Below are positions 52,905 to 61,529 of a DNA stretch of 64,000 bases, one piece after another. Below the pieces are notes generated by a model that was not told the DNA's origin, searched no databases, and saw nothing but the letters and a program-made list of their open reading frames with translations. Within the stretch, counting starts at the first letter, position 1. Each line of letters begins with the position of its first letter. Origin of the DNA: Roseovarius sp. MMSF_3359 (lineage in GTDB: Bacteria > Pseudomonadota > Alphaproteobacteria > Rhodobacterales > Rhodobacteraceae). The position numbers were made by a program, and so were the translations under genes. The stretch lies in assembly GCF_030733385.1 (NCBI RefSeq), contig NZ_JASHJC010000005.1, positions 1 to 64,000 of the forward strand, given 5' to 3'.

Positions 52905-53090
52905 TTAAATGGGATTGCACATCTTAATCTGGTCAATGGTATCCTGGTTGATGGTTCGTCGAATTCGATCCTTCAATCTGTCTGCTGGACTCATTCGACG
53001 CTCCTTGGGAAGAGCAACGACCAAGTCAAATTTCTCCAACCGCATCTGAACCTGCCTGTTCCCCGTTTTGACTGAGTAGCGGAATGTCAT
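52905..53090 (-). CDS. Small hypothetical protein, second of an overlapping pair
   Basis: A 61-residue basic protein (RLEKFDLVVALPKERR; KDRIRRTINQDTIDQIK) with no family I recognise. Its ATG overlaps the stop of the preceding small frame by ATGA, the same joint used throughout the fliP-fliN-fliH-fliF operon. There is no signal peptide or membrane segment. Third-position GC is only moderate, lower than in surrounding genes, so it could be recently acquired or a chance frame. Confidence 0.35.
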   Translation of the reverse strand: MTFRYSVKTGNRQVQMRLEKFDLVVALPKERRMSPADRLKDRIRRTINQDTIDQIKMCNPI

Positions 53091-53215
53091 TTCGCGATGG
53101 AGGCTTGCAGGGCTGCGTCACATCTTCGAGCAAGCTTCGACTCTCTCGGGTTGTTGTCGAAATGAACCCTCAGAGTTGTAGTCGCTTGATCGTTTACTGA
53201 TCCTGCAGATATCAT
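53087..53215 (-). CDS. Small hypothetical protein, first of an overlapping pair
   Basis: A 42-residue frame (MISAGSVNDQATTTLRVHFD start, ending QASIAK) 52 bases behind fliP on the same strand, with GAAGG about nine bases upstream of its ATG at 53215. It is too short for usual gene lists. No family is recognised. With the following 61-residue frame it would extend the fliF-to-fliP operon by two genes. Confidence 0.3.
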   Translation of the reverse strand: MISAGSVNDQATTTLRVHFDNNPRESKLARRCDAALQASIAK

Positions 53216-53266
53216 CTTCTAGACAGCCTTCAACTGTGCAGGATCGCTGCCGCCGTGGGGTGGGTT

Positions 53267-54007
53267 TCAGAAGTAACCGCGCACCAAACTGTCGGCAATC
53301 AACGTCCAGCCGTCAGCAATAACAAAGAACGCCAGTTTGAATGGCAGGGAAACGATCGCTGGTGGAACCATCATCATGCCCATGGACATGAGGACCGCAG
53401 CAACGACAAGGTCAATTATCAGGAAGGGCAAAAAGACCAGGAACCCTATCTGAAATGCCCTTGAGATCTCGGACAAAAGAAAACTGGGCACGAGTACCGA
53501 TAGCGGCGCATCAGGACCTGATTGGATGTCAGCGGCGTCCGGTCGCAACGCTGCCATCGACGAGAAGGTCTCAGGGTCGACCCGCGCTGCCATGAATGTG
53601 CGAAACGGATCGAGCGCCCGCTCTATTGCCGTTTCGACCGGAATCGTTTCGTTCAGCAGGGGCGAAATACCTTCGACCCACGCCGCCGTGAACACGGGCT
53701 CCATCACGAAATAGGTGAGGAACAAAGCAAGGCTGACGATCAGCATGTTGGGCGGAGATTGCTGCAAGCCAATGCCCTGACGCAGGATCGACAGCACGGT
53801 GACGATAAAGGGGAAGCACGTGATCATGATCGCCAGGCCAGGCGCCAGGCTCAAGACGGTGATGAGTGCAATAAGTTGCAGGGTGCGCGCCGAAAGTGAT
53901 CCATCGTCGCCGAAAGAAATCGACACTTGCTGCGCGTATGCGGTATCCACGGAAAGGATCAAGCAGAGCGCAACAAGTACCGTCAGTACGGATAGGGTGC
54001 GTATCAT
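53267..54007 (-). CDS. fliP: Flagellar export protein FliP
   Basis: A 246-residue core subunit of the flagellar type III export gate. It has a cleavable signal peptide (residues 1-25, ending TAYA) and four membrane segments. Signatures are MITCFPFIVTVLSILRQGIGLQQSPPN and FLVFLPFLIIDLVVAAVLMSMGMMMVPP near the C-terminus. The start overlaps the fliN stop by ATGA. fliQ and fliR are not adjacent. Confidence 0.95.
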   Translation of the reverse strand: MIRTLSVLTVLVALCLILSVDTAYAQQVSISFGDDGSLSARTLQLIALITVLSLAPGLAIMITCFPFIVTVLSILRQGIGLQQSPPNMLIVSLALFLTYFVMEPVFTAAWVEGISPLLNETIPVETAIERALDPFRTFMAARVDPETFSSMAALRPDAADIQSGPDAPLSVLVPSFLLSEISRAFQIGFLVFLPFLIIDLVVAAVLMSMGMMMVPPAIVSLPFKLAFFVIADGWTLIADSLVRGYF

Positions 54008-54303
54008 CCCAGCCCGTCTTGCAAATCGGCAACTTCTGTCAGGCGAACGGCCAATTGACCTTTCTGATCCCCGTCGAGTTCTTCCAACTCTCCCCGCGCA
54101 ATCAAACGCTCCCCGACATAGAGCTCAACCGCGTCATCAACCCGCTTATCCAACGGCAAGACTGCATCCTTGCCCAGCTTCAGCAGGTCGCGGATCAGGG
54201 GTCGCGCCTTGCCGACGGAAATCGTGATCTCAATCGGAACCGCCGAAAATGGATTTGCCAAATCTGCAGAAGGCCGGGACTGAGTAGATGCATCATCCAT
54301 CAT
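54004..54303 (-). CDS. fliN: Flagellar switch protein FliN
   Basis: A 99-residue C-ring protein with the SpoA domain: VPIEITISVGKARPLIRDLLKLGKDAVLPLDK and VELYVGERLIARGELEELDG. It forms the lower C-ring, where CheY and the export ATPase complex dock. The start is the first of two consecutive ATGs (54303), with AAGGA upstream; it overlaps the fliH-like stop by ATGA. The frame is open further upstream but only as a shadow of the preceding gene. Confidence 0.92.
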   Translation of the reverse strand: MMDDASTQSRPSADLANPFSAVPIEITISVGKARPLIRDLLKLGKDAVLPLDKRVDDAVELYVGERLIARGELEELDGDQKGQLAVRLTEVADLQDGLG

Positions 54304-54890
54304 GCAATATCCTTTTGATTTTCTTCGAAAAAGCCAGTTACTGAACGGTCGATTTCCGCCAGAACTGCTGACAAATCCACCTCGCGTTCGGTACCGGCGA
54401 TACGGATCAGAACCTGGCCGTCTCCGAGCGACGTTTCGCTGTTTACCGTCACCGGGATTGGCAGGTCGTCGGTGAGCAGTTCTTCTATTGCGGTCATGTT
54501 CGAGGGCGCGGTCACGATCTGAACAGGTTGTTGACCGTGTTCCTTCGCAAGCTCGTGCAGCATCTCCGAAATTCTGGAACCCAGCGTCGCCTGCGCCGCA
54601 TGGGGCAGCACGGCATCGACCATCCCCCGCAAAAGCGGCTGAAGCGACTTGAGGATCGACGCATAGGCCTCTTGATACGTGAACGACAGCTCGTGGAGAT
54701 TTTGTGCGAGATCGGACGACACCCGCAGTGAATTCTCCGACTGCGCTTTCAGACAATCATCCCAACCCGCTTGATATCCACTTTCGAAAGCCGCCAGACG
54801 CCGTTCTTCCAGAGAAACATCCGTGAGAGTCACCGGCGCTCCGGATTTGAAATCGCTGTAGTCTTCGAGAAGGTGCCCGATCGACATCAT
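54300..54890 (-). CDS. FliH-like flagellar assembly protein
   Basis: A 196-residue protein between fliF and fliN, where FliH-type stator proteins of the export ATPase usually lie. Similarity is weak: a helical, partly coiled-coil N-terminal half with ESGYQAGWDDCLKAQ, and a C-terminal domain with TEREVDLSAVLAEIDRSV, as in alphaproteobacterial FliH-like proteins. It would link the FliI ATPase to the C-ring; fliI is not in this window. Joined by ATGA overlaps to both fliF and fliN. Confidence 0.72.
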   Translation of the reverse strand: MMSIGHLLEDYSDFKSGAPVTLTDVSLEERRLAAFESGYQAGWDDCLKAQSENSLRVSSDLAQNLHELSFTYQEAYASILKSLQPLLRGMVDAVLPHAAQATLGSRISEMLHELAKEHGQQPVQIVTAPSNMTAIEELLTDDLPIPVTVNSETSLGDGQVLIRIAGTEREVDLSAVLAEIDRSVTGFFEENQKDIA

Positions 54891-56527
54891 ACATTCTCCT
54901 CTTCGCCCTCAAGCCAGCTGCGCAAGATCTCGACGGTTTCTTCCTGACGCTCGCCAATCAGGCCCCGAAGACGTTCGACGGGGTCCACCGGCGGGTTCGA
55001 ACCAAGCGCGGGCAGCCCTTGGGCATCATCCGCGGCGGTCGTATCACCGCTCGAAATCACCGGAATATCCGCGCCGTCGAAATTGTCTTCGGCGATCTCT
55101 CCGGTGATTGCCTGAACTTCATCAGAGGCGCTTGTTGATGACTGCTCAGGCAATGCCGCACCCGGCGCATCGAGCTGCGCCACAGGCGTCGGCGGATTGC
55201 TCAGCAGCGGACGAACAACAAACAAGCCCAAAACGATGGCGACGAGCCCAAGGACAGCGGCCTGAATGATGGACATCAGGTCCAGGCCGAGGCTGGCAAA
55301 CATCGAGGGCTCCGCAAGGGTACCCGCCGGCGCAATGGCCTCGAACTGCATGGTCTTGAGCGTGATGACATCGCCACGGCTTTCATCAAATCCCACTGCA
55401 GAAGCGACAAGTTCCCGAAGCGCGGCCAACTCTTCTTCCGAGCGCGGCTCGAAAACCGGTGTGCCGCCGTCATCCACCGCGGTTGTTCCATTCACCAGCA
55501 CGGCCACCGTCACCCGTTTGATCGCTCCGGGGATGTTGGTGATTTCCCGCTCCGTTGCGGAAACCTCGTAGTTCACACGCTCCCTTGTTTCACTGGTCTG
55601 GCTTGATGAGCTATCACCGTTCGCCGCGTCCCCGTCCGGCAGGTTGGAAGCCACGGTCACATCGCCACCGCCCTGATCCGACGCGGAGTTTGACCGCTCT
55701 TCTGTATCGGTGCTGATCGCGACCCGGCTTTCCGGATCAATTTCTCTTTGGCGAATTGATTCGGTCTGCGTGACCGTGTCGACGCTAACCTCCACGACTG
55801 CATTTCCCGGGCCAACGCGCGCTTCCAATAGTCGCTGTACACGTTGGCGCATCGAATCGGCGCGGTCTTCTGATGTGTTTTCCGGTGCTTCTTCTGCCGC
55901 GCCGATCAAGCCGCCGGAGCCGTCGATGACCGACACCGCTTCGGGTGTCAGGCCCGTCACCGCCGCGGCCACGAGGAATTTCAAGGCCCGGGCGTGTTTG
56001 GCGGACATGCCTCCACCGGTTGTCGTGACCGACACCGAGGCGGATGGTTGCATATCTCTTTGAAAGGGGTTCGAGCCGATATTGGCAATATGGACACGGG
56101 CGGACGTCACCGCGGGATGCGCGACGATGGTACGCGCCAATTCGCCTTCTTTTGCGCGCCAATAGGCGGCATCGAACATCTGAGACGTAGTGCCAAACCC
56201 GGACAGGTTGTCCAGCAGTTCATAGCCTTTGCTGGAATTCGTCGGCAGGCCCTCGCTGGCCAGGGTCATCCGCAATTCGTCGCGCCGAGCGGCCTCGACA
56301 AAGATCGATCCGCCCCGGACATCATAGGCGACGCCGCGCTGTTCAAGCGCACTGACCACCTCCCCGGCAGCGCCATTTTCGAGACCGGAGTAAAGCAACG
56401 TCAAACTGGGCGCGGAGGCCATCCGCGTCAATGACAACACGGCTGCGAACACGGCCACTGTCGCAAGCACGACAATCACGCGCCGCTGTGTGTCCATAGC
56501 TGACCAGATATTCACGATCTGCTGCAA
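54887..56527 (-). CDS. fliF: Flagellar MS-ring protein FliF
   Basis: A 546-residue MS-ring subunit with membrane segments near residues 20-40 and 435-460, and the periplasmic ring-building domain between them (TLLYSGLENGAAGEVVSALEQRG; AYWRAKEGELARTIVAHP; ARVHIA). The C-terminal GLIGERQEETVEILRSWL contacts the C-ring. The best start is the TTG at 56527: AGGAGG (56536-56541) lies eight bases upstream and the product then begins MQQIVNIW, the family form. A GTG at 56548 would add seven residues but has a poorly spaced ribosome site. Confidence 0.93.
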   Translation of the reverse strand: MQQIVNIWSAMDTQRRVIVVLATVAVFAAVLSLTRMASAPSLTLLYSGLENGAAGEVVSALEQRGVAYDVRGGSIFVEAARRDELRMTLASEGLPTNSSKGYELLDNLSGFGTTSQMFDAAYWRAKEGELARTIVAHPAVTSARVHIANIGSNPFQRDMQPSASVSVTTTGGGMSAKHARALKFLVAAAVTGLTPEAVSVIDGSGGLIGAAEEAPENTSEDRADSMRQRVQRLLEARVGPGNAVVEVSVDTVTQTESIRQREIDPESRVAISTDTEERSNSASDQGGGDVTVASNLPDGDAANGDSSSSQTSETRERVNYEVSATEREITNIPGAIKRVTVAVLVNGTTAVDDGGTPVFEPRSEEELAALRELVASAVGFDESRGDVITLKTMQFEAIAPAGTLAEPSMFASLGLDLMSIIQAAVLGLVAIVLGLFVVRPLLSNPPTPVAQLDAPGAALPEQSSTSASDEVQAITGEIAEDNFDGADIPVISSGDTTAADDAQGLPALGSNPPVDPVERLRGLIGERQEETVEILRSWLEGEEENV

Positions 56528-56590
56528 TTTCTTTGCCTCCTGATCCACGGCCTTCTGCCGAACGGTGTGCTCATCTTTCGCTGATCAGGC

Positions 56591-56605
56591 TTAACAATCG
56601 GTTAG
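56591..56605. promoter_or_regulatory. CtrA-like site between fliF and fliL
   Basis: TTAA-N7-TTAG, one base off the CtrA consensus, centred in the divergent gap: 64 bases from fliF and 48 from fliL. It could control both transcripts. Confidence 0.55.
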
Positions 56606-56652
56606 TTCCTGCCGGTCTATATTGCCGATATCGAAACTTGCAGGGACGCATC

Positions 56653-57147
56653 ATGGCTGATCCAGAGGAAAGCGCGGAAGAAACGCCCAAGAAAAAATCG
56701 AAGATGCCTTTGATTCTGGGGCTTGTGCTGGCGATTGCGGGCGGTGGCGGGGGTTTTTTCGCGGTGCAATCCGGCATGCTTTTCCCAAGCGAATCGCATG
56801 CAGAAACTGAGGCCCATGACGAGCCGATCATGGTCCCGAACATGCCGGATGTGGCCTTCGTTCCAATCGACCCGATTGTCGTGTCCTTGGGTCAGGGCAG
56901 CGGCGGCAGCCATTTGCGATTTCGCGCCCAGCTGGAGGTTGGCAGCGCCCATAAGGAAGAGGTCGAAAAACTGATGCCCCGGGTTGTCGATGTCCTGAAT
57001 GGGTATCTTCGCGCGCTCGAACCCGCTGATCTTGAAAGCAGCTCCATCCTGGTTCGACTGCGGGCCCAGATGTTGCGGCGGATCCAGATCGTTACCGGCA
57101 ACAGCCGGGTCAACGATCTGCTGATCATGGAATTTGTACTGAACTGA
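56653..57147 (+). CDS. fliL: Flagellar basal-body protein FliL
   Basis: A 164-residue single-span inner-membrane protein that surrounds and supports the stator. A basic N-terminal tail (PKKKSK) precedes the segment at about 18-38 (MPLILGLVLAIAGGGGGFF). The periplasmic FliL domain has VAFVPIDPIVVSLG and ends LIMEFVLN. The frame is open from 56533, but the ATG at 56653 with AGGGA upstream is the family start. Confidence 0.93.
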   Translation: MADPEESAEETPKKKSKMPLILGLVLAIAGGGGGFFAVQSGMLFPSESHAETEAHDEPIMVPNMPDVAFVPIDPIVVSLGQGSGGSHLRFRAQLEVGSAHKEEVEKLMPRVVDVLNGYLRALEPADLESSSILVRLRAQMLRRIQIVTGNSRVNDLLIMEFVLN

Positions 57148-57156
57148 GGAATCACC

Positions 57157-57555
57157 ATGGATATGATTGCGGACATTCTTCTTGTCGCCGGCGCACTAGG
57201 TGCCGGATTTTATTGCTATATTCTGGCGCGGCGGCTGAGCCGTTTCAATGACCTCGAAAACGGCGTCGGGGGGGCTGTTGCAGTGTTGTCAGCCCAGGTG
57301 GATGACCTCACGAAAACACTTGTGGCGGCACAGACAACCGCCAGTTCCTCGACCGATTCGCTTGGCGAGTTGACGGATCGTGCCGAAGGTGTGGCCAAGC
57401 GCCTCGAGCTTCTGGTCGCCTCCATGCATGATCTGCCGGAAAGCCAACCGGCCCCGGCCAATCCTGCACCGACGCCGCAACCGGCGGCTCAGGCAGCACC
57501 CGAAGAACCATCGCCCACCGGCCCGGTTTTCAAACGCCATAGTGATGCAGCCTAG
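57157..57555 (+). CDS. Flagellar-cluster membrane protein of unknown function
   Basis: A 132-residue protein with one N-terminal membrane segment (about 5-26), a heptad-rich region (about 35-90, DLENGVGGAVAVLSAQVDDLTKTL) that may be coiled coil, and a Pro/Ala-rich tail. No known family. It lies 9 bases after fliL and 9 before the MotE-like gene in an unbroken run ending in motA, so a stator or basal-body accessory role is likely by context alone. Confidence 0.7.
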   Translation: MDMIADILLVAGALGAGFYCYILARRLSRFNDLENGVGGAVAVLSAQVDDLTKTLVAAQTTASSSTDSLGELTDRAEGVAKRLELLVASMHDLPESQPAPANPAPTPQPAAQAAPEEPSPTGPVFKRHSDAA

Positions 57556-57564
57556 GAGCCGATC

Positions 57565-58173
57565 ATGACCAAACAAGGCGGCAAAAAACAACGCCGGCGC
57601 AGAGCGCCTGGCAGAGGTGCGCTGGTGGCCATTTCCGCACTGCTTATTGGCTCTGCGTTGATCCGCATCGGTGATGATGCCGGGCAAGCGTTCGCCAAGG
57701 TCGCCAACGAACCCGAGGTGATGCAACCCCAAGAAACCGTCCAGCAGGGCCAGTCCGAAACACCGGAAGAGCTGCAGGCAATGTTGAATGCCTTTCGCGA
57801 GCGTGAGGCGAAAATTGCCCAGCAGGAAGCAGCCATCCAGGACAGAATGCAGGCTTTGAAGTTTGCCAACCGCGAGATCGAACGTAAACTAACAGAACTG
57901 ACCGCCGCCGAAGAAGCATTGCGCGAAACGATTGCCCTAGCGGACACCGCCGCGGAAAGCGATCTGGATCGGTTGACCCGGGTCTATGAAAACATGAAGC
58001 CCAAGCAGGCCGCCGCACTCTTCGAAGAGATGGACCCGAATTTTGCCGCAGGTTTTCTGGGCCGGATGCGTCCCGAAGCCGCTGCTGCCGTCATGGCAGG
58101 TCTCAGCCCCGAGGCGGCGCATACGTTCAGCGTGGTCCTGGCAGGTCGAAACGCAAACGTACCGACGGAATAA
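57565..58173 (+). CDS. MotE-like flagellar protein (MgtE N-domain-like)
   Basis: A 202-residue protein with a very basic N-terminal tail, one membrane segment (about 20-35), a long periplasmic coiled coil (about 65-135) and a C-terminal MgtE_N-like helical repeat (VYENMKPKQAAALFEEMDPNFAAGFLGRM, then EAAAAVMAGLSPEAA). This matches MotE of rhizobia, a periplasmic chaperone for the motor protein MotC. Its position just before motA supports a motor role. GGAG at 57555-57558 gives the ribosome site. Confidence 0.8.
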   Translation: MTKQGGKKQRRRRAPGRGALVAISALLIGSALIRIGDDAGQAFAKVANEPEVMQPQETVQQGQSETPEELQAMLNAFREREAKIAQQEAAIQDRMQALKFANREIERKLTELTAAEEALRETIALADTAAESDLDRLTRVYENMKPKQAAALFEEMDPNFAAGFLGRMRPEAAAAVMAGLSPEAAHTFSVVLAGRNANVPTE

Positions 58174-58243
58174 TCCCAAAAACTCAAGGTTTTTTAACAC
58201 TGCAATGGCAGGTTATGCACAACACTTTGGGCTGGAGACTCAG

Positions 58244-59113
58244 ATGATCGGCATTTTCGGTATCCTGTTTATTTTCGTGATGGTTTTCGGCGGATACCTC
58301 GCGGCCGGCGGCAAACTGGGCATTATCCTGAAAGCCTTGCCGTTCGAGCTGATGATGATCGGCGGTGCCGCCATAGGGGCGTTTCTGATCAGTAACGACA
58401 TGCCGGCCGTCAAGCATACGCTTAAGGATATCGGCAAGGTTTTCAAAGGCCCCAAGTGGAAACACGACGACTATCGCGATCTTCTTTGCCTCCTGTTCGA
58501 ACTCATTCGGCTGGCCCGCCAGAACCCGGTTGCGATCGAAGAACATGTCGAAGAGCCCGAAAGTTCGTCGATCTTCACCAAGTATCCCCGTATTCTCGCC
58601 GACGGCGAGGCTGTCTCTTTGATTAGCGATACATTGCGGTCGGCCTCGATGAACTACGATGATCCGCACCAGGTCGAAGAGGTTCTGGAAAAGCGCATGG
58701 ACGCGAATATGCATCATGCCCTGCATTCCAGTCATGCCCTGCAAACCATGGCGGACGGCCTGCCCGCGCTTGGCATCGTCGCGGCGGTCCTTGGCGTCAT
58801 CAAGACAATGGCATCGATTGATCAGCCGCCCGAGATTCTGGGCAAAATGATTGGCGGTGCTTTGGTCGGCACGTTTCTCGGGGTCTTCTTGTCCTATGGC
58901 TTGGTTGGTCCCTTTGCCGGGAAGGTCAAGAACGTGGTCGAAGAAGACGGTCATTTCTATCAGCTGATCCGGGAGGTCCTGGTCGCAAACTTGCATAACC
59001 ACGCCACCAACATCTGCATTGAAGTCGGTCGTCAGAACACACCGTCGCATTGCCGCCCCTCTTTCAACGAGTTGGAAGAAGCGTTGAAGAGCGTCAAACA
59101 GGGAGCGGCCTGA
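58244..59113 (+). CDS. motA: Flagellar motor protein MotA
   Basis: A 289-residue stator subunit with four membrane segments: the first pair at about 1-45 and the second near 195-250 (GLPALGIVAAVLGVIKTM; MIGGALVGTFLGVFLSYGLVGPF, with the conserved prolines). The cytoplasmic loop (about 65-190) carries the charged residues that act on FliG. The ATG at 58244 follows CTGGAGACT; the open frame starts far earlier. It ends in TGATG, overlapping the next gene by one base. Confidence 0.95.
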   Translation: MIGIFGILFIFVMVFGGYLAAGGKLGIILKALPFELMMIGGAAIGAFLISNDMPAVKHTLKDIGKVFKGPKWKHDDYRDLLCLLFELIRLARQNPVAIEEHVEEPESSSIFTKYPRILADGEAVSLISDTLRSASMNYDDPHQVEEVLEKRMDANMHHALHSSHALQTMADGLPALGIVAAVLGVIKTMASIDQPPEILGKMIGGALVGTFLGVFLSYGLVGPFAGKVKNVVEEDGHFYQLIREVLVANLHNHATNICIEVGRQNTPSHCRPSFNELEEALKSVKQGAA

Positions 59114-61437
59114 TGCGCCTCTTAATGGCGGTGTTATGTTCTGCGAGCTTTGCACTGGCGGCCAACGCGCAAGCCATTGATGTTCGGTCGGGGCAACATG
59201 ACGGTTTTGTACGCCTGATAATCGACCTGCCCGAGCGTGTTGAGGTGAAGGTTGAGAACTGGCGCGAAGAAGCGGTCATTACCCTTCCCGGCCAAGAATT
59301 CACGTTTGAAACTTCGCGCGTTTTTGACCGGATTTCACGAGACCGGGTCAGGGATGTCATCGGTGAAGAAGAGGCCGCGAAACTGCGCGTCAGCCTTGGA
59401 TGTAATTGTAGTGTCTCCACGTTCTGGCACGGGAAATCACTTCTCGTGCTCGATGTAAGAGACACCGATACGGTCTTTCCTTCAATCGCAGACAGGGCGC
59501 CACCAGCTTCGCAGGATGATATGCCGGTCGCCTCTGCTGCAACCGAAGAAGAGCGACAACCGAACCAACGTCTCACAATACGGCAAGGTTCTCTTTCCCT
59601 TGCTGCGTCTCTCGCCAAAAGACAGCTGAAACCGGAGAGTGATGTTCAAGAAGAGGCCGCCAATGCCGAGCAACCTTCTGTTTTGGAGGAAACAGACCCT
59701 GCTGAGCCTCTCGCCAGCGAGGTTCGTGAACACCTGGTCAAACAACTGAGCCGCGCCGCCACACAAGGTCTGATCTCTCCGAGGTCGCAGATCACGCCTC
59801 CAACAACTGCACAAGTGGCCGAAACTGTCCCCGAGGAAGTTACGGAACCAGTGTCGTCAACGACCGCCGGGCATATTAACCTACGGGCGCAGAGTAGTAT
59901 CGACCGGGACTTCCTGGCGGTCCTCGAAGAAGGTATGCGCGGTCATTCCGCAAACGTATGCGTCGATGGTGCAGTACTTGATGTCGGCTCCTGGGGTAGC
60001 GATTCACCGTTCGCGCAGCAGGTAGGGCCGCTTCGCAAGGATCTGATTGGTGAATTCGATCAGGTAAATCTGGACGCTGTTGCAGACCTCACCCGACTTT
60101 ATCTTTATTTTGGCTTTGGAGCCGAAGCGCGTCACACGTTGTCATTGGTCGAAGACCTATCCGATAACCGCGACATCTATCTTGCACTGTCGGCCATCAT
60201 GGAAGACGGGCATGCATCAAATCTGGCACTGGCAAACCAGCTGCACTGCGATGGACCCGCAGCACTTTGGGCCATCCTGTCCTATGAAACACTTCCCCAA
60301 GACACCCAGATAAACAAGGATGCCGCACTTCGGGCATTTGATGCACTCCCCCGGCAACTCCGCAGTCACTTGGGGCCGTCGCTGTCGCGACGCTTTCTGG
60401 ATGCGGGAGATCCACAAACAGCCGAAAACGTCATTCGCATCCTGAACCGCCTAGAAGAAACAGTGACCGCCGAGGCTGACCTAGTTGAAGCAGAAATCGA
60501 CCTTGCCGATGGCGAAAACGCTAAAGCCGTCGAAGGTCTGGAGGCTGTTGTCGAAACAAACACTGAAATCTCCGCCAAGGCTCTGATCGAGCTGATTGAC
60601 ACCTCGCTCAAATCAGAAAATGCGGTGTCTTACGACCACGCAATTCTGGCGGGTGCTTATCTGCAGCAAAACCGGGGGGGAGAGCTTGAGCGCGATCTGG
60701 CCCGGGTATACCTGATAGGTTTGGCGGCGTCCGGTGCCTTCGATCAATCCTATGAGGAGCGTCTGCGGCTGGCTTCTTCTCTGCCACCTGAGCTTTTGCA
60801 AGAAGTGGATTCCGATGTGCTCAATCAACTAACGCAATCTGCGGATGAGATCACATTCCTACGGCATGTTTTTGTCAGTTCAAATGAAGAGCGAAGCCGT
60901 TTGAATGCGACGGCCTCCAACGCCGCGGCAACACGGCTTGTCGATCTTGGCTTTGCCGATGCGGCACGTCCTTTTATCGAACAGGAAACACGTGGACGAC
61001 TGGAGCGCGAGCGTAAAATCTTGCGGGCCAAGATATCACTCATGGAAGGGCGACCGAAACAGGCGGAGGCGGACCTTCTGGATGTTGAAGGAGATGATGC
61101 GGAACTCCTGCGGGCAAAAGCGCGTGGGATAGCGGGCGATCACCTCGCCGCGGCTGACACCTATGCTGAATTGGGAGATCGGGAGAACTCGATGCGTCAA
61201 GCCTGGCTGGCCGAGGATTGGACTCGGCTGCTTCAGGCCGAAGAGAGCGCGCTATCAAGCGGCGCAGCATTGGCATTGTTGAATGAGAGCAATGCGCAGG
61301 AGACGGAAAACGAAGGACAAGACGGCAGTTCAGATCGTGTCCTTTCAATGAACCGGGGCCTCATACAGCAGAGTTCCGCAGCGCGGGAAACCATTGAAGA
61401 CGTGCTGGTGTTCAATCCTTCGCCGGAAGCCGAATAG
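59113..61437 (+). CDS. Large exported protein of unknown function in flagellar cluster
   Basis: A 774-residue protein with a signal peptide (MRLLMAVLCSASFALA, cleavage near ANAQA). Residues about 25-120 resemble an AMIN-like beta domain (GQHDGFVRLIIDLPERVEVKVENW). Residues 140-280 are low-complexity and acidic. The remaining part, about 300-770, is helical and repeat-like (many Ala/Leu/Glu helices with LALANQL, LARVYLIGLAASGAFDQ), consistent with TPR/SEL1-type repeats. No known family name. Translationally coupled to motA, so probably a periplasmic partner of the stator or rod. Confidence 0.72.
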   Translation: MRLLMAVLCSASFALAANAQAIDVRSGQHDGFVRLIIDLPERVEVKVENWREEAVITLPGQEFTFETSRVFDRISRDRVRDVIGEEEAAKLRVSLGCNCSVSTFWHGKSLLVLDVRDTDTVFPSIADRAPPASQDDMPVASAATEEERQPNQRLTIRQGSLSLAASLAKRQLKPESDVQEEAANAEQPSVLEETDPAEPLASEVREHLVKQLSRAATQGLISPRSQITPPTTAQVAETVPEEVTEPVSSTTAGHINLRAQSSIDRDFLAVLEEGMRGHSANVCVDGAVLDVGSWGSDSPFAQQVGPLRKDLIGEFDQVNLDAVADLTRLYLYFGFGAEARHTLSLVEDLSDNRDIYLALSAIMEDGHASNLALANQLHCDGPAALWAILSYETLPQDTQINKDAALRAFDALPRQLRSHLGPSLSRRFLDAGDPQTAENVIRILNRLEETVTAEADLVEAEIDLADGENAKAVEGLEAVVETNTEISAKALIELIDTSLKSENAVSYDHAILAGAYLQQNRGGELERDLARVYLIGLAASGAFDQSYEERLRLASSLPPELLQEVDSDVLNQLTQSADEITFLRHVFVSSNEERSRLNATASNAAATRLVDLGFADAARPFIEQETRGRLERERKILRAKISLMEGRPKQAEADLLDVEGDDAELLRAKARGIAGDHLAAADTYAELGDRENSMRQAWLAEDWTRLLQAEESALSSGAALALLNESNAQETENEGQDGSSDRVLSMNRGLIQQSSAARETIEDVLVFNPSPEAE

Positions 61438-61529
61438 GATTTGGCCCGGCCTGCAGAAGGTTACCAAATCTAAAGGATGCCAAAATAGAATCGCCCCATA
61501 GGCAACAGAATGTGCCGACCGGAGAGCGA

